Part shown: one piece after another, positions 31,240 to 38,764 of the stretch | Numbering within the stretch: position 1 is the first letter of the stretch | Layout: every line of letters begins with the position of its first letter | Assembly: GCA_020726265.1 (NCBI GenBank) | Contig: DYSZ01000017.1 | Coordinates: 1 to 38,764 of the forward strand | Origin: Draconibacterium orientale | Lineage (GTDB): Bacteria; Bacteroidota; Bacteroidia; Bacteroidales; Prolixibacteraceae | DNA length: 38,764 nucleotides | Direction of reading: 5' to 3' | Notes under the pieces: model-generated | What the model was told of the DNA's origin: nothing | Seen by the model: only the letters and a program-made list of their open reading frames with translations | The model's database searches: none | Made by a program: the position numbers and the translations under genes

Positions 31240-31944
31240 ATGCACGAAGACAGGAATGCCGGCACCCGGCAGTTTTCAAAACATCATCCCAAAGGACTCT
31301 CAATTTTACACGAAGACCGTGATATTATTGTGATTGATAAACCGGCCGGATTGCTGACCATGGCAACAGAAAGGGAACGGGAGAAAACCGCGTATTTTAT
31401 GTTGACTGATTATGTGAGGAAAGGGAATCCGAAATCGAACAACCGCATTTTTATTGTGCACCGGCTCGATAGGGAAACCTCGGGGATTGTGGTTTTTGCC
31501 AAAACAGAACAGGCCAAGCGGTTTTTGCAGGACAACTGGCACGACTTTTCAAAAAAATATGTAGCTGTGGTTCGAGGCAGTTTAAAAGAAAAGGATGGAA
31601 TTATTGAATCGTACCTCGCAGAAAACCAGGTTTATCGTGTTTATTCGGTTAGTAACCCTGCAAAAGGGAAATTCTCGAAAACCGGATATCGAGTATTACG
31701 CGAAAATCAGAAGTTCAGCCTGCTTGAAATCGATTTATTTACAGGCACTAAAAATCAAATCAGGGTGCATTTTTCTGAAATGGGGCACCCGGTTGCAGGC
31801 GACCAGACTTACGGAACAGCAGAAAAAGGACTCAAAAGAATGGCACTGCATTCAATGCAAATTTCGTTTGTGCATCCGTTTTCAAAAGCTGAGATATCAT
31901 TAAAAGCTGAAATTCCATCCTGTTTTTTTGAACTTGTAAGGTAG
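31240..31944 (+). CDS. RluA-family RNA pseudouridine synthase
   Basis: The 234-residue protein contains the RluA signature HRLDRETSG with catalytic Asp77, the LHEDRDIIVIDKPAGLLTM start of the catalytic fold, KKYVAVVRG, and the C-terminal LLEIDLFTGTKNQIRVHFSEMGHPVAGDQTYG. There is no N-terminal S4 domain, so it is a compact RluA/RluC-type enzyme that isomerises uridine to pseudouridine in rRNA or tRNA in the cytoplasm; the target base cannot be told. An N-terminal stretch of about 18 charged residues precedes the fold. It is monocistronic. Confidence 0.92.
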   Translation: MHEDRNAGTRQFSKHHPKGLSILHEDRDIIVIDKPAGLLTMATEREREKTAYFMLTDYVRKGNPKSNNRIFIVHRLDRETSGIVVFAKTEQAKRFLQDNWHDFSKKYVAVVRGSLKEKDGIIESYLAENQVYRVYSVSNPAKGKFSKTGYRVLRENQKFSLLEIDLFTGTKNQIRVHFSEMGHPVAGDQTYGTAEKGLKRMALHSMQISFVHPFSKAEISLKAEIPSCFFELVR

Positions 31945-32066
31945 GTGCTGGTATACAGGGCATTACTTCATGGGCGGAGTAATTGTGCATAATTGATTTG
32001 TAATCGAGATTTAACATTTATTGTATATTCCGAATAAATAAATAATTTGGCGCTCAAAATCGGGAT

Positions 32067-33194
32067 ATGGGAATCGAAATAAAAGAGGTCACTTCGAAAA
32101 AGCTTTTAAGGAAATTTATCCAACTGCCAGCAAAAATTCATCAAAATCATCCCAATTGGGTTCCTCCTATTTACATGGACGAGTGGATCTATTTCGATCC
32201 GAAAAAAAATAAAGCTTTTGCCCATTGTTCAAGTGTGTTATATGTAGCCATTAAAAATGGCGAAGTAGTTGGTCGTGTGATGGGACTGATCAGTCACGAA
32301 TACAACGACAAAAAAGGAATAAAAGATGTACGCTTCAGCAATCTTGAAACCTGGGACGACAACGAAGTTTTTACAGCATTGGTAGATGCTTTGTCGGATT
32401 GGGCGCGGAAAAACGGAATGAACCGAATGGTTGGTCCGCTTGGATTTTCTGACAAAGACCCGCAAGGATGGCTGATTGAAGGTTACGACAACCCGATCGT
32501 AATTGCATCGAACTGCAATTTCCCTTACATGAACAGGCTTGCAGAAGGGTTGTCGTTTACCAAGGAAATTGACCTCGTGGTTTACCAGATACCCGTTCCT
32601 GAAGAAATTCCAGAGTTTTATAAAAGTATTTACAAAAGGTTCACGAGCCGCGAAACGCAGATAAAGTTTTTGGAGTTTACCAGCCGGGCGCAGGTTAAAC
32701 CGTATATTCATAAAGTTCTTACTCTGGTAAATCTTACTTTTCAGGATATTTATGGTTTTGTACCATTTACTATAAAAGAAATGGACGACTTTGCCAACCG
32801 ATATCTTTACCTCATTAATCCACATTTTATAAAAATTGTGGTTGACGAAAATGACGAGGTTCTAGCATTTATAATTGCCATGTCGGACATAAGCGCCGGA
32901 ATTCAAAAGTCGAAAGGATATCTTTTCCCAACCGGATTTTATCACATTCTTACTGCCGGCCGGAAAAGCAGTCAGCTCAATTTGCTGCTTGGCGGTATCG
33001 ACCCGCGTTATCAGGGCAAGGGAATTGATGTGATGATGGGAATGAAGATGCTTGAATCGGCAAAAAAAGTTGGTAAAAAAGTGATTGACTCACATCTCGA
33101 ACTGGAAACCAACCTTAAAGTTCGGGCCGAAATGGAAAAAATGGGAGGTAAAGTGTATAAGGTTTACCGTATCTATCAAAAAAAACTTGAATAA
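32067..33194 (+). CDS. GNAT-fold protein of unknown function (double-domain type)
   Basis: The 375-residue protein contains an N-terminal half with IQLPAKIHQNHPNWVPPIYMDE and a GNAT-like VLYVAIKNGEVVGRVMGLISHEY, the conserved MVGPLGFSDKDPQGWLIEGYD in the middle, and a second half ending in LLLGGIDPRYQGKGIDVMMGMKMLESA, where the RYQGKGI segment is the acetyl-CoA-binding P-loop of GNAT proteins. The family is widespread in Bacteroidota and Chloroflexi and is often mislabelled as GTP cyclohydrolase. It is probably an acetyltransferase-like enzyme with unknown substrate. No signal peptide. It stands alone. Confidence 0.8.
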   Translation: MGIEIKEVTSKKLLRKFIQLPAKIHQNHPNWVPPIYMDEWIYFDPKKNKAFAHCSSVLYVAIKNGEVVGRVMGLISHEYNDKKGIKDVRFSNLETWDDNEVFTALVDALSDWARKNGMNRMVGPLGFSDKDPQGWLIEGYDNPIVIASNCNFPYMNRLAEGLSFTKEIDLVVYQIPVPEEIPEFYKSIYKRFTSRETQIKFLEFTSRAQVKPYIHKVLTLVNLTFQDIYGFVPFTIKEMDDFANRYLYLINPHFIKIVVDENDEVLAFIIAMSDISAGIQKSKGYLFPTGFYHILTAGRKSSQLNLLLGGIDPRYQGKGIDVMMGMKMLESAKKVGKKVIDSHLELETNLKVRAEMEKMGGKVYKVYRIYQKKLE

Positions 33195-33231
33195 CAATTA
33201 CTGCCCATCCCAATTTCAATTTGCATTTTAG

Positions 33232-33248
33232 TCCTGAAGATTTCAGGA
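33232..33248. other. 7-bp perfect hairpin downstream of the GNAT-like gene
   Basis: TCCTGAA, loop GAT, TTCAGGA, 38 bp after the stop of the 32067-33194 gene, in a 206-bp gap before aqpZ. No T tract follows, so termination is uncertain. A second short AT-rich hairpin (ATTCA/TGAAT, 33308-33322) is in the same gap. No clear TAnnTTTG box was found for aqpZ. Confidence 0.35.
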
Positions 33249-33400
33249 TACCTCCGGATAATTTTCTGAATAAATCTTAGCCCTGATTTTATCCTTTTTA
33301 TTAAAATATTCATTTTGTGAATGATATAAAAATGATTTATCTTACAACGTAATTTTTTTACATTGTACTCATAAGTAGTAATATTTAAAACAGAACAAAC

Positions 33401-34081
33401 ATGAAAAAAAATCTGGCTGAATTTATTGGCACCTTCTGGCTTGTACTTGGAGGTTGCGGAAGCGCTGTACTTGCAGCTGCATTTCCTGAAGTTGGTATCG
33501 GGTTGGCGGGTGTTTCGCTTGCCTTTGGTTTAACCGTTTTAACCATTGTTTACTCGTTAGGGCATATTTCCGGGGCACATCTCAATCCGGCAGTAACCTT
33601 TGGATTGTGGGCTGGAGGCCGTTTTAGCGGCAAAGAAATTCTACCTTATGTTATTTCGCAAATTTTGGGCGCTATTGCAGCAGCAGCAGTATTGTACATT
33701 ATTGCAACAGGCAGGGAAGGTGCAGAAATTGGAGGTTTTGCCGCTAATGGATATGGCGAACACTCACCCGGTGGTTATGGTTTGGTTGCCGCCGTTGTAA
33801 CCGAATTTGTGATGACTTTTATGTTCCTGATTGTAATTCTGGGCGCTACTGATTCAAAAGCTCCGCAGGGTTTTGCAGGTGTTGCCATTGGTTTGGCGCT
33901 CACGCTTATCCACCTTATCAGTATTCCTGTAACCAACACATCGGTTAATCCGGCCCGAAGTATCAGTCAGGCGCTGTTTGTTGGCGACTGGGCAATATCA
34001 CAACTTTGGTTATTTATCCTCATGCCGGTTCTTGGAGCAATGGCTGCAGGCGCAGTATATAAATATTTGGGCAGCAAATAA
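33401..34081 (+). CDS. aqpZ: Aquaporin Z, water channel
   Basis: The 226-residue protein has six helices and both NPA boxes (HLNPAVTFG with N62; SVNPARS with N182). The aromatic/arginine selectivity filter of AqpZ is present: F42, H170 (in LIH), T179 and R185 correspond to the E. coli residues F43, H174, T183 and R189, which marks a water-selective channel rather than a glycerol facilitator. The N-terminus [26 protein letters not shown] is also typical. It moves water across the inner membrane in osmotic adjustment. A terminator follows at 34111-34150. Confidence 0.96.
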   Translation: MKKNLAEFIGTFWLVLGGCGSAVLAAAFPEVGIGLAGVSLAFGLTVLTIVYSLGHISGAHLNPAVTFGLWAGGRFSGKEILPYVISQILGAIAAAAVLYIIATGREGAEIGGFAANGYGEHSPGGYGLVAAVVTEFVMTFMFLIVILGATDSKAPQGFAGVAIGLALTLIHLISIPVTNTSVNPARSISQALFVGDWAISQLWLFILMPVLGAMAAGAVYKYLGSK

Positions 34082-34110
34082 ACCCGTCGGAATCAAGGGC
34101 ATTTTCCCAT

Positions 34111-34150
34111 AAAAAGCAGTGGATCATTCATGCGATTTTCTGCTTTTTTT
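34111..34150 (+). terminator. Intrinsic terminator of aqpZ
   Basis: AAAAAGCAG (34111-34119) pairs with CTGCTTTTT (34140-34148) followed by more T, with a 20-nt partly pairing loop. It lies 30 bp past the aqpZ stop. Confidence 0.75.
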
Positions 34151-34296
34151 ATTTCTGATTTTATTTCTTCACAGGTGAAATACCTTTTTGTTTTTTGAGA
34201 AATATCAACCTGATTTTAATTAGAGTAAAACAAAAAGGAATAATTTTAGCGAAGCATAAACCTGGCGAAACTAAAATCAATCGACATTAAAATCAT

Positions 34297-35175
34297 ATGA
34301 AAGCACTTGTTTTAACTGAATACAATAAATTCGAAATACAGGAAGTTCCAATTACTGCAACTCAACCCGACGAAGTTTTAGTAAAAGTAAAGGCTGTGGG
34401 AATTTGCGGCAGCGATGTACATGGAATGGATGGCAGCACCGGGCGCAGGATTCCCCCGGTAATTATGGGGCACGAAGCTTCCGGAATCATCGAAAAGACT
34501 GGTGCTTCAGTAACCGGTTGGCAGGTGGGCGACAGGGTAACTTTTGACTCAACAATTTACCGGCTCGATGACTGGTATTCGCGGAAAGGGTTGTATAACC
34601 TGAGTGATAACCGAATGGTATTGGGGGTTTCGTGCAATGAGTTTAAACGCGATGGGGCTTTTGCTGAATACATTACCGTTCCGCAGCACATTCTTTACAA
34701 AATTCCCGACAATGTGAGTTTTGAATATGCCGCGATGGTTGAACCTATCGGTGTTGCATTGCACGCCATTAACCTGACACAAATTTCGGTAAACGACACG
34801 GCCGTTGTGGGTGCGCCGGAATGATTGCACTTTTTGTAATTCAGTTGCTGAAACTTGCCGGCTGCGGGCAAATCATCACTTTCGACCTCGACCCCCGACC
34901 GACTTGATTTAGCTTTAAAACTGGGTGCAATCCACGCTTTTCAGGCAGGTTTAGTAAATATTCCGGAAGAAGTAAAAACCTAACCAACGTCAGGGGAACA
35001 GATGTCGGTTTTGAAGTTGTGGGAATTACGTCGGTGCTGAAAACTGTGATCGAATCGGTTCGAAAAGGAGCACAGGTAACCTTGGTTGGGAATGTTTCGG
35101 CGAATATTGAATTGCCGTTGCAACAAGTGGTTACCCACCAGTTGAAACTATAGGGAAGTTGTGCGATTTGTGGCG
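34297..35175 (+). pseudogene. Decayed zinc-dependent medium-chain alcohol dehydrogenase (sorbitol/threonine dehydrogenase-like)
   Basis: The first 170 codons are an intact GroES-like half with the catalytic zinc motif GICGSDVHG, the GHEASGIIEKTG segment and VGDRVTFDST. Four lesions follow: a 2-base insertion near 34811-34818 (VVGAPE then TGA instead of VVGAGM), a 1-base insertion in the C run 34892-34896, a 1-base loss in the A run 34974-34978, and a TAG at 35151-35153 replacing a Tyr-type codon. Restoring frames gives IALFVIQLLKLAGCGQIITF, GTDVGFEVVGI and RKGAQVTLVGN, the Rossmann half of the family. Homology stops near 35175, so about 70 C-terminal codons are absent. A structural-zinc cysteine cluster is not present in the first half. 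Confidence 0.85.
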
Positions 35176-35331
35176 TTATTTTAAATAACCAACAAGTTCA
35201 ACAGGGTTGAAAGCAAATTAGATAATCACATTTTAAGCGATTAGTAACACTTCATTGTATAGTTTAGTTAGGTTAGTGGCCTAGCAGCAATGCGGGGACT
35301 TTCGTTTTGTGCACCGTTCTCCAAAAACAAC

Positions 35332-35356
35332 AAAAGCCGCTGTTCATGCGGCTTTT
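35332..35356 (-). terminator. Intrinsic terminator of the tRNA-Arg gene
   Basis: AAAAGCCGC and GCGGCTTTT (9 bp each) flank a 7-nt loop. On the minus strand it is followed by GTTGTTTTT, and it begins two bases after the tRNA 3' end. Confidence 0.88.
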
Positions 35357-35358
35357 TG

Positions 35359-35430
35359 TGACCCTACCGGGACTCGAACCCAGATCATAAGAACCGGAAT
35401 CTTACATTCTATCCATTGAACTATAGGGCC
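35359..35430 (-). tRNA. tRNA-Arg (anticodon CCG)
   Basis: On the minus strand the gene reads from GGCCCTA to TAGGGTC plus discriminator A. The acceptor stem pairs over 7 bp with one G-U. The D arm (GTTC...GAAT), anticodon stem TAAGA/TCTTA with the 7-base loop TTCCGGT (anticodon CCG), a 5-base variable loop, and the T arm (CTGGG-TTCGAGT-CCCGG) all fold. CCA is not encoded. It reads CGG codons. A perfect -7 promoter box is upstream and a terminator directly downstream. A decayed gene ends about 180 bp from its 3' end. Confidence 0.95.
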
Positions 35431-35443
35431 ATTTTTTGTGTTG

Positions 35444-35451
35444 CAAAAATA
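35444..35451 (-). promoter_or_regulatory. Bacteroidota -7 promoter element (TATTTTTG, minus strand) of tRNA-Arg
   Basis: Exact TAnnTTTG on the minus strand, 13 bases before the tRNA 5' end. Confidence 0.6.
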
Positions 35452-35550
35452 ACAAAATTCCGGTTACAAATCAGAACAAATTTCAACAGCAAGAAAAATG
35501 AATGTTAATAAATAGAAACCGGTTCATACTATTACCGGTGAACTAAAAAG

Positions 35551-35558
35551 TAAATTTG
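35551..35558 (+). promoter_or_regulatory. Bacteroidota -7 promoter element (TAAATTTG)
   Basis: Exact TAnnTTTG match 21 nt before the HD-domain gene ATG; predicted start near 35564. Confidence 0.5.
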
Positions 35559-35578
35559 CAAATGATAATAATTGGTAA

Positions 35579-36397
35579 ATGAAAGATTTGGTTAACAATT
35601 CAATAAACTGGTTTAATAATTACTGTAATTCGTTTGGTACTATCTCCGATCAGCAACAGCTGAATTTTGGTATTAAAACGGAGCATTCGAAACGGGTTGC
35701 CGAAAATGCATTTAATCTGGCAACGAAGTTGCAATGGCAGGAAGAAGACATTCAAATTGCATTTTTAGCCGGATTGTTGCACGATGTTGGCCGATTTAGC
35801 CAATTGTTGGAATACAATACTTTTAATGATGAACAATCGGTTGATCATGCCGCGTTGAGTATAAAAGTGTTACGGGAAGAAAAAACTCTGGAATCATTCG
35901 GAGATGGTATTTCAGAAATTGTTTTCGCTGCAATTCAGAATCACAATAAATTCAATATCGTCAGCACGTTAAAAGGACGTGAACTGATGCATGCCCGGTT
36001 AATTCGCGATGCTGATAAACTTGATATTTTGAAAGTTCTTTCAGAATATTACATCAAGCGCAATGGTCAGGCTAATCATACCCTAACCTGGGAATTGCCC
36101 AAAGGATTGTCTGTTTCGCACGATGCAGCCAGAGAAGTACTTGCTGGTAAAATGGTGAGTAAAAAGAATGTTGTTTCAGAAATGGATGTTAAAATCATGC
36201 AGTTGTCGTGGGTTTTCGATCTTAATTATAAACCAACCTTTGAGTTTTTGTCGAAAAGCAGGTATTTCGAAGCGATTTACAGTACACTTCCCAAAAACGA
36301 TCTTATAATCGAAATCTACAGGAAAATAAAGGTTTACACAGAGAACAGAATACTTCAGAAGCAGGATGCTAAGATGTATTCGACTTCAAATCAATAA
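35579..36397 (+). CDS. HD domain phosphohydrolase
   Basis: The 272-residue cytosolic protein has an HD domain (about 30-150): EHSKRVAENA supplies the first metal histidine, LLHDVGRFSQ holds the H68-D69 pair, IQNHNKF a later histidine, and RDADKLDIL the final aspartate. Such proteins hydrolyse phosphomonoesters or diesters of nucleotides; the substrate is not predictable here. There is no other domain; the C-terminal 100 residues are helical. The BFD-like ferredoxin gene starts 23 bp downstream and is probably cotranscribed. Confidence 0.88.
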   Translation: MKDLVNNSINWFNNYCNSFGTISDQQQLNFGIKTEHSKRVAENAFNLATKLQWQEEDIQIAFLAGLLHDVGRFSQLLEYNTFNDEQSVDHAALSIKVLREEKTLESFGDGISEIVFAAIQNHNKFNIVSTLKGRELMHARLIRDADKLDILKVLSEYYIKRNGQANHTLTWELPKGLSVSHDAAREVLAGKMVSKKNVVSEMDVKIMQLSWVFDLNYKPTFEFLSKSRYFEAIYSTLPKNDLIIEIYRKIKVYTENRILQKQDAKMYSTSNQ

Positions 36398-36420
36398 TCA
36401 AATAATTCGAACAAATCTGC

Positions 36421-36636
36421 ATGTCAAACCGGTTAGTTTGTCTGTGTAATCTTGTTGACGAAAATGAGATTCTGTCGTTACTGAAGAAGGGGGCAAATTC
36501 AACTTCCGACATTCAGCAAATCACCCGTGCAGGTACCTCGTGTGGAAAGTGCTTGCCTGTAATTGATGATTTGGTGAGAGAATTCCAAGATAAAAGACCC
36601 AAAGTCCAGCAGAAAAAACTGGACTTTGGGTCTTAA
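36421..36636 (+). CDS. BFD-like [2Fe-2S]-binding protein
   Basis: The 71-residue protein carries the four-cysteine pattern of the BFD-like family (PF04324): C7-x-C9 in VCLCNLV and C41-x-x-C44 in GTSCGKCLP, in a helix-turn-helix fold with SDIQQITRAGTS. In Bfd the cluster passes electrons to bacterioferritin to release iron; similar modules act in nitrite reductases and NifU. No bacterioferritin gene is nearby, so the partner is unknown. It is second in an operon with the HD gene. The last 14 codons lie inside a perfect 16-bp hairpin. Confidence 0.9.
   Translation: MSNRLVCLCNLVDENEILSLLKKGANSTSDIQQITRAGTSCGKCLPVIDDLVREFQDKRPKVQQKKLDFGS
36594..36634. terminator. Perfect 16-bp hairpin overlapping the bfd-like stop codon
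   Basis: AAGACCCAAAGTCCAG (36594-36609) pairs exactly with CTGGACTTTGGGTCTT (36619-36634), loop 9 nt. The stem codes for the protein's C-terminus and ends at the TAA. For plus-strand transcripts no T tract follows; for minus-strand transcripts from porP the hairpin is followed by TTTTATC. It probably terminates both convergent units. Confidence 0.8.
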
Positions 36637-36654
36637 CCCAATCAAATAAATTCG

Positions 36655-37602
36655 TTAGAAATACCTCGGAGATGCAAACATTTCTTTTAGGAAACGCATC
36701 TCGTACGAAACCATAATTTCGTGGGTACCACTATTAAAGTCCTGCAAAGGAGTGATGGTATAATCATACGCATAACCAATCCGCAGTTTTTTGTCGATAA
36801 TCCATTGAGCAATAAAGCCAAACGAGTCGCCTGTACGGTACATTGCTCCTAACCAGAAACGTTCCTTGATAAGAAAGTTTGCAGTGAAATCAAGTTCAAC
36901 AGGGGCGCCCGATTCGGAAGTAAATGTTGCTTTTGTAAGCATTGTAGGCTTGAATTTCAGGTTTTCGCCAAGGTTAAACACTAATCCTGCCGAGAGAAAG
37001 TAGTGTCTGAATTCAGACGAAAGCGATGAGGTTTCATTTGTTGATTCAAAATCGTGATTCAGAATTTTTGGTACTGAAAATCCGATGTAACCTCTTTTGC
37101 TATACAAAAATCCACCAATTCCGAAATTGGGTACAAATTTTTTATCAATCACACCCTGAAATGACGGGTCGTTCGGATCGGTGATATCATATTCATTCAG
37201 GTTGTTTGAATAGTTGGTGAAACCACCTTTCAATCCCAATCTCAGCCTTAGTTTTTCGTTTAAGGGCAGCAGGTACGAATAATCACCAAAAAGGTAGAAA
37301 CGTTTTTCCTGGCCTACTTTATCGCTGATTACATTCAACCCGAGAGCAACTCTTTCGTTTTTCATTGGAGCCTGCATCGAGAAAGTGTAAGTCTGTGGTG
37401 CTCCGCTGAAGCCAGCCCATTGCTGACGACCGAGCACCATAAAATTTAACGACTCCCATGTACCTGCATAAGCAGGGTTAATGGTTTGCTGATTGAACAT
37501 GTACTGTGTGTACATAGGATCCTGCTGAGCTTTTGAAACGAAACCTGCAGCTACGAGTACCAGAATCCCTAACCCTTTGATAATATTTAATTTTGTTTTC
37601 AT
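36655..37602 (-). CDS. PorP/SprF family type IX secretion system membrane protein
   Basis: I use the ATG at 37602 since the signal peptide starts there (MKTKLNIIKGLGILVLVAAG); in-frame ATGs at 37611 and 37629 are alternatives. After signal cleavage the protein reads QQDPMYTQYMFNQQTINPAYAG, the hallmark of PorP/SprF proteins, followed by LNFMVLGRQQWAGFSGAPQTYTFS and a barrel of alternating strands (VALGLNVISDK, FYLFGDYSYLLPL, LRLRLGLKGGF). The visible product is about 315 residues. PorP/SprF proteins sit in the outer membrane and help the type IX machinery deliver or anchor type B cargo. It lies 41 bp downstream of a type B cargo gene in the same direction, the arrangement known for sprB-sprF pairs. 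Confidence 0.92.
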   Translation of the reverse strand: MKTKLNIIKGLGILVLVAAGFVSKAQQDPMYTQYMFNQQTINPAYAGTWESLNFMVLGRQQWAGFSGAPQTYTFSMQAPMKNERVALGLNVISDKVGQEKRFYLFGDYSYLLPLNEKLRLRLGLKGGFTNYSNNLNEYDITDPNDPSFQGVIDKKFVPNFGIGGFLYSKRGYIGFSVPKILNHDFESTNETSSLSSEFRHYFLSAGLVFNLGENLKFKPTMLTKATFTSESGAPVELDFTANFLIKERFWLGAMYRTGDSFGFIAQWIIDKKLRIGYAYDYTITPLQDFNSGTHEIMVSYEMRFLKEMFASPRYF

Positions 37603-37643
37603 TTTCGTCATTTTTTTTTGATTAAACATTCATTAAACATTTA

Positions 37644-38764
37644 CTAATTGTTAAGGAATATAGTTCCTGCTTTTGGTTCTTTGCCTCCATTGTTAAAGTA
37701 GAGGATATAGAAGTAGGTTGCCGATGGCAGTTTATCGCCTCCAACTGTCCATCCATTCGTCGATCGCCCATTCCACCAGGCTTCGGTCGGACCCCACTGG
37801 TCGATATTGCCATAAGCTTCTTTTTCATACACCAAGTTACCCCAACGGTTGTAGATTTCGATTTTTGCAGACGGGAATCTAATATAGAAGTCTTCACAAA
37901 TGCCATCACCGGTATCGCCTTCAACGGGTACCTGAATAATTTCAAACAGGTCATTGATTCCATCATCGTTTGGTGAGAATCCATTTGGAATAAATTCTTC
38001 ACAAGTTGATAAAGGCGGTGGAGTTATGGTGTCAGTATCTATGATGTAGATTGTAACTACAGCCTCATCGCAAAGTGTTGGAACAATTGAGTTGCATATT
38101 CTGTACGTGAAACTATCAATTCCAGAGTATCCAGCATCAGGTGTGTAAACCATTGTTCCGTCAGCTTTGATTGTAACATCACCATTTAAAGGTGATACAA
38201 CCGGAGTTGTGGTTATTACAATTTCTCCGACAGGATTAATATCGTTCACAATGATACTACCTTCAGCTTCTTCGTTCATATCAATTTCGAATTCGTCATC
38301 AACAGCCAGTATTTTGAGATCAGATGGAGCAAGGATAACAATAGTAACCTTAGCTGAATCTTTCCTTCCATCAGGTGTTGTAATGATGTAATTGAAATTA
38401 TCATCGCCTACATAATCAACCGGAGGAGTGTAAGTTATACAACCTTCAGTGGTTATGACTATCATGCCGCCCAAGGTTGTAGCTGTTGGAGCAGTCATTA
38501 CTGAACCTTCCGGAATTCCGCTGTCATTGTTTTTCACACAAACTGTAACCGGAGTATTCAGGTAAGTAGTGTCCCTGTCGTCAACCAGTTCCATTTGTGG
38601 GAATGGCGAGCAGAAAGGTGTTGCCGGTGGGTAAGCAACAAAGCTTGTTTGTTCCGGATTCACAGTAATCACAACCTTTGCAATAGGTCTTGTTTTGCCA
38701 AATCCGTCATCACCTTCAATCCAGATTCCATTTACCATTATCCATCCCGGCCAGTCGATACCTC
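37644..38764 (-). CDS. T9SS type B cargo protein with cadherin/Ig-like repeats (partial, N-terminus outside window)
   Basis: The frame is open to the right edge; 372 C-terminal residues are visible. Three segments can be read: an Ig-like segment with VVITVNPEQTSFVAYPPATP, then two Big_9/cadherin-like repeats (VKNNDSGIPEGSV...GGMIVITTEGCITYTPPVDYVG and DDEFEIDMNEEAEGSI...DGTMVYTPDAGYSGIDSFTYRI), and the gliding-motility C-terminal sorting domain (CHU_C), starting CEEFIPNGFSPNDDGINDLF with KIEIYNRWGNLVYE and ending in FYILYFNNGG...AGTIFLNN. Type B signals direct secretion through the T9SS with a PorP/SprF partner, which is the next gene. It is probably a large surface adhesin; its N-terminus is missing because of the window limit. 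Confidence 0.92.
   Translation of the reverse strand, partial: GIDWPGWIMVNGIWIEGDDGFGKTRPIAKVVITVNPEQTSFVAYPPATPFCSPFPQMELVDDRDTTYLNTPVTVCVKNNDSGIPEGSVMTAPTATTLGGMIVITTEGCITYTPPVDYVGDDNFNYIITTPDGRKDSAKVTIVILAPSDLKILAVDDEFEIDMNEEAEGSIIVNDINPVGEIVITTTPVVSPLNGDVTIKADGTMVYTPDAGYSGIDSFTYRICNSIVPTLCDEAVVTIYIIDTDTITPPPLSTCEEFIPNGFSPNDDGINDLFEIIQVPVEGDTGDGICEDFYIRFPSAKIEIYNRWGNLVYEKEAYGNIDQWGPTEAWWNGRSTNGWTVGGDKLPSATYFYILYFNNGGKEPKAGTIFLNN

Overview
The window reads as chromosomal DNA of a member of the Bacteroidota. The support is a PorP/SprF-type type IX secretion protein next to a protein with a gliding-motility-type C-terminal sorting domain, a lipoprotein form of TamA (TamL) paired with TamB, a CarboxypepD_reg/TonB-plug protein, and many upstream matches to the Bacteroidota promoter element TAnnTTTG with few strong Shine-Dalgarno sites. 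An anaerobic or facultative marine/sediment lineage of Bacteroidia (Marinilabiliales-like) fits the remains of a 2-hydroxyacyl-CoA dehydratase activase and the intergenic repeats, but order-level placement is a guess.

Layout. 1-5 kb: tail of an outer-membrane barrel protein, a family 2 glycosyltransferase, a plug-only TonB-receptor-like protein, a fatty acid desaturase and PepD. 5-10.3 kb: a secreted nucleoside hydrolase, a MITE-like palindromic element, a DUF4395 membrane protein, an AI-2E family transporter, a DUF4136 lipoprotein and a porin. 10.4-12.5 kb: a decayed CoA-dehydratase activase and a small secreted helical protein, closed by a strong bidirectional terminator. 12.5-20.9 kb, minus strand: tamB, tamL and a 6-phosphofructokinase. 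21-23.8 kb: a barrel protein, then a compact metal-homeostasis operon (Fur-family regulator, ZIP transporter, GNAT) behind a 30-bp dyad. 23.8-31 kb: a peptidoglycan-themed stretch (PliI-type lysozyme-inhibitor lipoprotein, YcbB-like L,D-transpeptidase, NlpC/P60 hydrolase, second L,D-transpeptidase) into which a two-gene HPr-kinase-like/nucleotidyltransferase cassette is set. 31-38.8 kb: an RluA-family pseudouridine synthase, a GNAT-like protein, AqpZ, a decayed alcohol dehydrogenase, tRNA-Arg(CCG), an HD hydrolase with a BFD-like ferredoxin, PorP/SprF and a truncated T9SS cargo protein.

Most genes are housekeeping or envelope genes. The less ordinary content is the kinase/nucleotidyltransferase pair without a visible precursor peptide, the barrel-less plug protein, the near-leaderless GTG-start L,D-transpeptidase, three structured non-coding repeat elements (near 6.2, 30.0 and 31.0 kb), a double heptamer array near 4.9 kb, and two pseudogenes whose individual lesions can be read from the sequence. 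I found no CRISPR array, no intact transposase or integrase, and no phage module.
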